In this document: in pieces, positions 6,318 to 10,357 of the stretch
Layout: each line of letters begins with the position of its first letter
How positions within the stretch are numbered: the stretch's first letter is position 1
DNA from: Actinomycetes bacterium
Lineage (GTDB): Bacteria; Actinomycetota; Actinomycetes; Actinomycetales; Cellulomonadaceae
Length of the DNA stretch: 10,357 nt
Direction of reading: 5' to 3'
Assembly: GCA_023418375.1 (NCBI GenBank)
Contig: JAEZZV010000307.1
Coordinates: 1-10,357 of the forward strand
Made by a program: the position numbers and the translations under genes
The notes under the pieces: model-generated
Seen by the model: only the letters and a program-made list of their open reading frames with translations
Told to the model about the DNA's origin: nothing
Databases searched by the model: none

Positions 6318-7694
6318 TCAGGTCCCCTCGAGGCCGCCCCGGGGGCCGCCGTCGGAGCTGTCGGCGCGGCCGTCGGGGCCATCGGCGCGGCCGTGGGGGC
6401 CATCGGCGCGGCCGTCGGCGTCCGGAGCCGCCGCCTCGAGCGCGAGCCGGGTGAGCCGCCGGCCCTCGACCGCCGTCACGACGACGTCGTGCCCGTCCAC
6501 GCGGACGCGGTCGCCGACCGCCGCCAGCCGCCCGAGCCGGTGGATGACGTAGCCGGCCGCCGTCTCGTACGGGCCGTCCGCGAGCGCGACGCCCGTCAGC
6601 TCGGCGAACTCCTCGATGGTCACGCGCGCGTCGATGACCCGCGCCGCGCCGTCGCCGTACACCGACGGCTCGGGCACGTCGTACTCGTCGTGGATCTCCC
6701 CGACCAGCTCCTCGACCATGTCCTCGAGCGTGACGATGCCGTCCGTCCCGCCGTACTCGTCGACCACGAGCGCGATGTGCTGGCCCTGCGAGCGCAGCAG
6801 CGACATCGAGGGGAGCAGGCGGTTGGTGACCGGCAGGAACGGGATGGGCCGCACGACGTCGGCGACCGTCACGTCGTCCTCGAGCCGGCCGAGCAGGTCG
6901 CGCACGTGCAGGAACCCGAGCACGTCGTCGAACCCCTCCCCCGTCACCGGGTAGCGCGAGTACGGGCTGGCCCGGACGATCTCGGCGGCCTCCGCGAGCG
7001 ACAGCGCACCGGCCAGGAACGTCACCTCGCCGCGCGGGCGCATCACCTCCGCGAGGGTCCGGTCGCCCGCCTCGAAGACGTCGTCGAGGATGCGCCGCTC
7101 GTCCTCCGCGAGGCTCCGGTGGCCGCTGACGAGGTCGCGGAGCTCCTCCTCGCTCATCTCCTCGGTGGTCGCCCTCGGGTCGCCGCCCACCAGGCGCACG
7201 ACGGCGTCCGTCGAGACCGACAGCAGCCGCACCACCGGCCGCATCACGGAGGCGAAGCGGTCCAGCGGTGGCCCGACGACGAGCGCGAGCGAGGCCGCGC
7301 GCTGCAGCGCCAGGCGCTTGGGCACGAGCTCGCCGAGCACCAGGGACAGGTACGCGATGACGAGCGTCAGCAGGACCAGGGCCAGCGGCTCCGCGACCCC
7401 GCTCGACAGGCCGAGGCCCTCGAGCGCCGGGACGAAGTCGGGCGCGAGCGTCGAGGCGCCGTAGGCCGCGGAGAAGAACCCCGCGACGGTGACGCCGATC
7501 TGTACGGCCGCAAGGAAGCGGTTCGGGTCGCGCGCGACGGCGGCCACGCGCGCGCCGCGCCGGCCCTGGTGCGCCAGGCGGTCGACCTGGCTCGGGCGCA
7601 GCGAGACGAGCGCGAGCTCCGTGCCGGCGAAGACGCCGCCGACCAGCACGAAGACCAGCACCAGGCCGATGTTGAGGAGGGTTCCCTGGTCCAT
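6318..7694 (-). CDS. CNNM/CorC (HlyC)-family membrane protein with two CBS domains
   Basis: A 458-residue protein with the full family layout. An N-terminal CNNM (DUF21) membrane domain covers about residues 1-165, with hydrophobic helices near 8-27, 60-80 and 105-122 and the conserved GELVPKRLAL near 121-130. A CBS pair follows (about 215-335; MRPRGEV, SRYPV, DEYGGTDGIVTLEDMVEELVGEI), then a CorC_HlyC domain (about 345-420). Members act in divalent-cation handling, especially Mg2+/Co2+ efflux; the hemolysin label is historical. The last 35 residues are a low-complexity Asp/Gly/Arg tail encoded by 21-bp repeats. The start is uncertain: ATG 7694 has GGAGG 11 bases upstream and overlaps an upstream ORF stop (TGATG), while GTG 7703 has GGAGG only two bases away, so ATG is preferred. 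The RsbW-like gene follows after 94 bases. Confidence 0.9.
   Translation of the reverse strand: MDQGTLLNIGLVLVFVLVGGVFAGTELALVSLRPSQVDRLAHQGRRGARVAAVARDPNRFLAAVQIGVTVAGFFSAAYGASTLAPDFVPALEGLGLSSGVAEPLALVLLTLVIAYLSLVLGELVPKRLALQRAASLALVVGPPLDRFASVMRPVVRLLSVSTDAVVRLVGGDPRATTEEMSEEELRDLVSGHRSLAEDERRILDDVFEAGDRTLAEVMRPRGEVTFLAGALSLAEAAEIVRASPYSRYPVTGEGFDDVLGFLHVRDLLGRLEDDVTVADVVRPIPFLPVTNRLLPSMSLLRSQGQHIALVVDEYGGTDGIVTLEDMVEELVGEIHDEYDVPEPSVYGDGAARVIDARVTIEEFAELTGVALADGPYETAAGYVIHRLGRLAAVGDRVRVDGHDVVVTAVEGRRLTRLALEAAAPDADGRADGPHGRADGPDGRADSSDGGPRGGLEGT
6342..6420 (-). repeat. 21-bp tandem repeat encoding the CNNM protein tail
   Basis: Two near-identical 21-bp units (6363-6383, 6384-6404; one mismatch) are followed by a partial copy (6405-6420) and preceded by a degenerate one (6342-6362). 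The period is seven codons and keeps the reading frame. On the minus strand it gives repeated GRADGP(H/D) heptads at about residues 427-446. Copy number could vary between strains without breaking the gene. Confidence 0.75.
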
Positions 7695-7777
7695 CAGGTC
7701 CACCCCCTCCCGGCGCTGTCACGGTGCGCGCGCGCCGACGGCGGAAGGGGGCGGCCGGGACTGCAGGGGTCGTCCAT
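7694..7777 (-). CDS. Putative 27-codon leaderless upstream ORF coupled to the CNNM gene
   Basis: The frame runs from ATG 7777-7775 to TGA 7696-7694 and encodes MDDPCSPGRPLPPSARAHRD plus seven residues. Its stop overlaps the CNNM ATG as TGATG, a classic arrangement for translational coupling. GGAGG lies only one base before this ATG, too close for a normal ribosome site. However, a promoter-like pair lies directly upstream, with its -10 six bases from the ATG, so the transcript could begin at the A of the ATG, as leaderless genes do in actinobacteria. The peptide resembles nothing I know. It may simply be chance open frame; no conservation evidence is available. Confidence 0.35.
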   Translation of the reverse strand: MDDPCSPGRPLPPSARAHRDSAGRGWT

Positions 7778-7783
7778 GCCTCC

Positions 7784-7813
7784 AGTAGACGAAGCCCACC
7801 CGGGCACGGTCAA
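7784..7813 (-). promoter_or_regulatory. Candidate sigma-A-type promoter for the CNNM transcript
   Basis: On the minus strand TTGACC (7813-7808, five of six to the -35 consensus) is followed after 18 bp by TCTACT (7789-7784, four of six to TATAAT). The start would fall near 7777, the A of the 27-codon ORF. This is the best -35/-10 pair I found in the window. Confidence 0.5.
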
Positions 7814-7905
7814 CGTGGAGGGGGGTCTGCTCGCGATGGGCGAACGCGGCCACGCCGCAGGGAACCGGCTTGACGCCGCGCGTCGGGCGTCCCCAAGGTT
7901 GGCCG

Positions 7906-8859
7906 GTGCCCGCAACCGACCGACCCGGACGCCGGGGCTACCTCCTCCTCGCGGCGCTCGGCGTCGCCTGGGGCATCCCGTACCTGCTCATCAAGATCGC
8001 CGTCGAGGAGCTGCACCCGACGACGCTCGTGCTCGGCCGGGTGGTGGTCGCGACGGCCCTGATGCTGCCGCTGGCGGTCGCGCAGGGTGCGCTCGCCGGC
8101 GCGCTGCGGCACTGGCGTGTCGTCGTCGTGTACGCGCTCATCGAGATCGTGCTCCCGTGGTTCTTCCTCACGCGGGCCGAGCAGCACCTGCCCAGCTCGC
8201 TCACCGGCCTGCTCATCGCCGGCGTGCCGATCGTCGGCGTCGTCATCGCACTCGTGACGCGCAGCGGCGAGCGCCTCGGCGGACGCGGCGCGGTCGGCCT
8301 GGTGGTGGGCCTGGCGGGGGTCGCACTGCTCGTCGGCTTCGAGAGCGGCGCGACGGGCGGGGGCGGCGAGGCGGGGGCCGTCGCCGAGCTCGCGATCGTC
8401 GTCGTCTGCTACGCGATCGGGCCGGTCATCATGACCCGGTACCTCGCCGACGCGCCGGCGACCGGCGTCATCGCGCTGAGCATGGCGACGGCCGCGGCGG
8501 TCTACGCGGTGCCGGGCATCGCGTACGCGCCGACGCAGTGGCCGTCGGCCAAGGTGACGGCCTCGGTCGTCGCGCTGGGCGTGATCTGCACCGCCCTGGC
8601 GTTCGTCATCTTCTTCGCCCTCGTCGCCGAGGTGGGCGCCGTGCGGTCGACGCTGGTGACCTACCTCAACCCGGCGGTCGCGGTCGCCGCCGGTGCGCTC
8701 GTGCTCGACGAGGCGATCAGCTGGCTCACCGGCGCCGGGTTCGTGCTGGTGCTCGCCGGCTCCGCCCTCGCGTCGCGGCGCGCGCCCGTGACGGCGTCGG
8801 AGCCGGCGGCGCCCGAGGCGGCGCCCGTGGTCGCCGAGGCCGAGGCCCACCAGGCCTGA
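7906..8859 (+). CDS. EamA-domain (drug/metabolite transporter family) membrane protein
   Basis: A 317-residue protein with about ten hydrophobic segments in two EamA halves (about 11-145 and 158-290). Family landmarks are GVAWGIPYLLIK with helix 1 (19-30), the GRVVVATALMLPL helix 2 (44-56), LVTYLNPAVAVAAGALVLDE at 250-269 in helix 9, and the closing GAGFVLVLAGSAL helix. A short Ala/Glu/Pro-rich cytoplasmic tail follows (295-317). DMT members usually export metabolites or amino acids; the substrate here is unknown. GTG 7906 is preferred, since AAGG lies seven bases upstream and the first helix then follows after a normal short N-terminus; TTG 7870 would add 12 residues. It is divergent from the CNNM gene across about 200 bases and converges on the small membrane protein gene. 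Confidence 0.88.
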   Translation: MPATDRPGRRGYLLLAALGVAWGIPYLLIKIAVEELHPTTLVLGRVVVATALMLPLAVAQGALAGALRHWRVVVVYALIEIVLPWFFLTRAEQHLPSSLTGLLIAGVPIVGVVIALVTRSGERLGGRGAVGLVVGLAGVALLVGFESGATGGGGEAGAVAELAIVVVCYAIGPVIMTRYLADAPATGVIALSMATAAAVYAVPGIAYAPTQWPSAKVTASVVALGVICTALAFVIFFALVAEVGAVRSTLVTYLNPAVAVAAGALVLDEAISWLTGAGFVLVLAGSALASRRAPVTASEPAAPEAAPVVAEAEAHQA

Positions 8860-8897
8860 CAGGCGCCGGCGGGAGCTGATCGTGGAGCGTTGCGTTC

Positions 8898-8931
8898 GCC
8901 GACGGGCAGGATCGCTTCACGATCCGTCGGC
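8898..8931. terminator. Candidate bidirectional terminator between convergent genes
   Basis: GCCGACGG (8898-8905) pairs perfectly with CCGTCGGC (8924-8931), enclosing an inner ATCG/CGAT stem with a CTTCA loop. It lies about 40 bases after the EamA stop and overlaps the last codons and stop of the minus-strand gene, which falls in the loop. There is no U-tract on either side, typical for high-GC hosts. Confidence 0.5.
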
Positions 8932-9120
8932 CGGCTCGTCCGCAGGCACCGCAGTCGGGCGCCGCTGCATGTCGACGCCCGGGCGCGGCAGGTCCGGCTC
9001 GAGACGCCGCGCGTCCCAGATGCCGTCGCGGACGGCGCGCCGGATCACCAGGTAGCCGACGAAGAACCCGAGGGCGACAAGGCCGAGGTTCAGCAGCAGC
9101 GAGACGAGAAGGACCTCCAT
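8917..9120 (-). CDS. Small single-helix membrane protein of unknown function
   Basis: A 67-residue protein. Residues 3-26 are strongly hydrophobic and end in an Arg-Arg pair (IRRAVRD), suggesting one transmembrane helix with a basic cytoplasmic tail of about 40 residues rich in Arg, Pro and Asp. I recognise no family. ATG 9120 has no Shine-Dalgarno sequence, but TACCGT sits six bases upstream, so it is probably leaderless. The strong hydrophobic helix, the promoter spacing and the fit between neighbours support a real gene. It follows the nuclease gene on the same strand after 57 bases, and its end is folded into the terminator shared with the EamA gene. Confidence 0.65.
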   Translation of the reverse strand: MEVLLVSLLLNLGLVALGFFVGYLVIRRAVRDGIWDARRLEPDLPRPGVDMQRRPTAVPADEPADGS

Positions 9121-9126
9121 GCGCCG

Positions 9127-9132
9127 ACGGTA
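9127..9132 (-). promoter_or_regulatory. Leaderless-type -10 element (TACCGT) of the small membrane protein gene
   Basis: The minus-strand TACCGT matches TANNNT and is separated from the ATG by six bases (CGGCGC), so transcription would begin at the start codon itself. No clear -35 is seen. Confidence 0.45.
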
Positions 9133-9177
9133 GGGGCGCGCGGCCCGCCTGGCCAGAGCCTGCCGCGTCCCGGCGGC

Positions 9178-9714
9178 TCAGTGCTCGCGCAGGTCCGGGC
9201 AGGCATCGGGCGCGGCCTCGTCGGCCGCGACGTAGGCGTCCTCACGGTCGTGCGGCGGGTAGCCCGTCCGCGAGTCGTACGTCGCCGCGGCGAGGCCCGC
9301 CTCGAGCTGGCGCAGCCCGACGTCGACCACCGCGCCGTCGACGGTCACCTCGACGAAGCGCAGCAGCCGGTCGTACCGGTCGCGGTCGTCGCTGCTGCCC
9401 ACGACGAGCGTCACCTCGCGGTCCGTCACCAGGCCCGCGACCAGGGCAGTGGCCTCGGCGAACCCGCACTGGCCGCGCTCGGGCGTGTCGATGCCGAGCA
9501 GCCGCACGCGCTCGACGACGTCGGCCCGGCTCACCTCGACAGTGTCCCCGTCGACGACCCGCGTCACCTGCCAGCCCGGCTCGCCGTCGGCCGTCGAGGG
9601 CTCGGTGGCGTCCGCCCCGTCGGGACCGGTGCCCAGCTGCCACCACGCGAGCACGGCGAGCAGGGCGAGCGACAGCACCAGCTGCCACCCGCTGCGCCGT
9701 CGTCGTCGCGTCAC
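9178..9714 (-). CDS. Thermonuclease-family (SNase-like) protein, exported or membrane-anchored
   Basis: A 178-residue protein with an arginine-rich N-terminus (RRRRR at 3-7) and a hydrophobic segment at 10-26, acting as signal peptide or anchor. The SNase-like domain follows (about 49-146). Residues matching the staphylococcal nuclease site are all present: Asp55 and Asp57 in VVDGDT, Arg71, Asp76 and Glu79 in VRLLGIDTPE, and Arg116 in DRYDRLLRF. It should therefore be an active Ca2+-dependent phosphodiesterase acting on DNA or RNA outside the membrane. Cys83 and Cys172 could form a disulfide. The C-terminus (YDSRTGYPPHDREDAYVAAD) resembles tails of other actinobacterial members. The start is GTG 9714, chosen because TACGGT lies exactly six bases upstream; ATG 9732 would add six residues but has no ribosome site. 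The small membrane protein gene follows. Confidence 0.88.
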   Translation of the reverse strand: MTRRRRRSGWQLVLSLALLAVLAWWQLGTGPDGADATEPSTADGEPGWQVTRVVDGDTVEVSRADVVERVRLLGIDTPERGQCGFAEATALVAGLVTDREVTLVVGSSDDRDRYDRLLRFVEVTVDGAVVDVGLRQLEAGLAAATYDSRTGYPPHDREDAYVAADEAAPDACPDLREH

Positions 9715-9720
9715 GCGGTG

Positions 9721-9726
9721 ACCGTA
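9721..9726 (-). promoter_or_regulatory. Leaderless-type -10 element (TACGGT) of the nuclease gene
   Basis: The minus-strand TACGGT is followed by six bases (CACCGC) and then the GTG start, the same geometry as the next gene. It lies inside the longer open frame starting at 9732, arguing that the GTG is the true start. Confidence 0.45.
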
Positions 9727-9758
9727 GGGCATCGGCCCGACGGCGGCCGCACCCGGGC

Positions 9759-9780
9759 CACGGCACGGTCACGGCACGGT
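9759..9780. repeat. Tandem duplication of an 11-bp unit
   Basis: CACGGCACGGT occurs twice back to back, upstream of the nuclease gene. The unit itself contains a CACGG near-duplication. Two copies only; could be simple slippage. Confidence 0.5.
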
Positions 9781-9797
9781 CAGGCACGCGCGAGGCG

Positions 9798-9827
9798 GAA
9801 CGGCGCTGCCCTTTCTCGTGCCCGTTC
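9798..9827 (-). terminator. Weak hairpin directly after the VanW gene
   Basis: GAACGG and CCGTTC form a 6-bp stem around an 18-base region that starts one base after the VanW stop codon. The long loop and lack of a U-tract make it only a tentative terminator. Confidence 0.25.
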
Positions 9828-9828
9828 T

Positions 9829-10357
9829 TCACCCGCTCGGCCGACGGGCCGCCGGGTCCTCCCCGTACGTCACGCGCGCCCGGTTCTCGGCGACCACCTC
9901 ATCCAGGACCACGGCACCCGTGCCGTCGACCGTCCGGCGGTGCAGCACGTTGCGCCGCACCCGCAGCCCGGGCGCCTCGTCGACGAACGCGTGGTCCGTC
10001 TCGTAGACCTCGTAGGTCGCGACGGGCGGCCGGTCGCACCACCACGCCCCGACGAGCTCGTCGTCGGTCACCGCGAGCGCGAGCCGGTACGTCGCGTCCG
10101 TCGGGTTGGCCACCTGGAGGTCGGCGGTCGGCCACGCGCACGTCGCGCCGCTGCCGAAGGGCTGGGTGCGCGCGTCGTCGGGGAAGACGTCGTAGCCGTG
10201 CCGGTGGCGCTCCGCGGCGACCAGCGGCGTGTGCAGCGTGAGCCAGTACAGGAGGTTCGTGGCCTGGCAGAGCCCGCCCCCGGTCCCCGCGGCGAGCCCA
10301 CCGCCGCGCAGGACGAGGCCGTCGCGGAAGCCGCGCGCCGCCGTCGGGGGCCCGACC
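9829..10357 (-). CDS. VanW-family protein, C-terminal part (5' end outside window)
   Basis: The frame is open to the window edge and ends at TGA 9831-9829, giving about 175 C-terminal residues. The VanW domain is recognised by GLAAGTGGGLCQATNLLYWL, a histidine-rich ERHRHGYDVFPDD stretch and PFGSGAT, all in the usual order, with a GFRDGLVLRGG segment before them. VanW was named from glycopeptide-resistance clusters, but its biochemical role is unknown, and most actinobacterial copies are not linked to resistance; no van genes are seen here. After the domain comes a mainly beta region (near LVGAWWCDRPPVATYEVYE) and a charged tail. Whether it carries an N-terminal anchor or peptidoglycan-binding domains cannot be seen. 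The open frame starting with ATG at 10113 is only an internal methionine, not the gene start. Confidence 0.87.
   Translation of the reverse strand, partial: VGPPTAARGFRDGLVLRGGGLAAGTGGGLCQATNLLYWLTLHTPLVAAERHRHGYDVFPDDARTQPFGSGATCAWPTADLQVANPTDATYRLALAVTDDELVGAWWCDRPPVATYEVYETDHAFVDEAPGLRVRRNVLHRRTVDGTGAVVLDEVVAENRARVTYGEDPAARRPSG

Noticed and set aside
6103..7722. A 539-codon minus-strand frame over the CNNM gene
   Set aside because: It is a shifted frame of the CNNM gene with no membrane segments or motifs.
6249..8879. An 876-codon plus-strand frame across the CNNM and EamA genes
   Set aside because: It is antisense to the CNNM gene and out of frame with the EamA gene; composition is low-complexity Arg/Ala/Gly.
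9162..9177. Five-bp hairpin after the nuclease stop as a terminator
   Set aside because: GCCGC/GCGGC with a six-base loop is too weak to call at this GC content.
9829..10113. The 94-codon frame starting with ATG at 10113 as a separate gene
   Set aside because: The same frame continues upstream to the window edge with conserved VanW motifs, so this ATG is internal.

Overview
The window is very GC-rich (over 70% by eye), with dense genes, GTG starts and strong third-position G/C bias. Together with a PucR-type regulator, a VanW-domain protein, an RsbW-like ATPase with a STAS protein, and several apparently leaderless genes, this points to an actinobacterial chromosome. A Cellulomonas-like member of the Micrococcales is my best guess, but that is inference. 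I see no rRNA, tRNA, CRISPR array, integrase or transposase, and no stretch over 300 bases without a gene.

Layout. (1) 1-333 (+): the C-terminal helix-turn-helix end of a PucR-family regulator, cut by the window edge. (2) 379-5231 (all minus): a possible galactoside-use block, read as a GH2 beta-galactosidase, then a small lipoprotein, then an MFS transporter. The 112-base gap after the galactosidase holds a strong hairpin, so the three may not form one operon. (3) 5232-5462: a divergent regulatory region with an 11-bp perfect inverted repeat. (4) 5463-6223: a STAS-domain protein (+) and an RsbW-like ATPase (-) that converge and share the palindromic stop CTAG. They look like an anti-sigma antagonist and anti-sigma factor, but the STAS protein lacks the usual phosphorylatable serine. 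(5) 6318-7694 (-): a CNNM/CorC-type membrane protein with CBS domains and a repeat-built C-terminal tail, apparently preceded by a leaderless 27-codon ORF whose stop overlaps its ATG. (6) 7906-8859 (+): an EamA/DMT-family exporter. (7) 8917-9714 (-): a one-helix membrane protein and a secreted or anchored thermonuclease-like protein, each with an identically spaced leaderless-type -10 element. (8) 9829-10357 (-): the C-terminal part of a VanW-family protein, cut by the window edge.

Most of this is ordinary actinobacterial gene content. The points most worth a second look are in the control layer: the leaderless upstream ORF before the CNNM gene, a 17-bp direct repeat spaced 31 bp and a start-blocking hairpin before the RsbW-like gene, the inverted repeat before the galactosidase, and the atypical STAS phosphorylation site. 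I did not find a convincing new multi-gene system.
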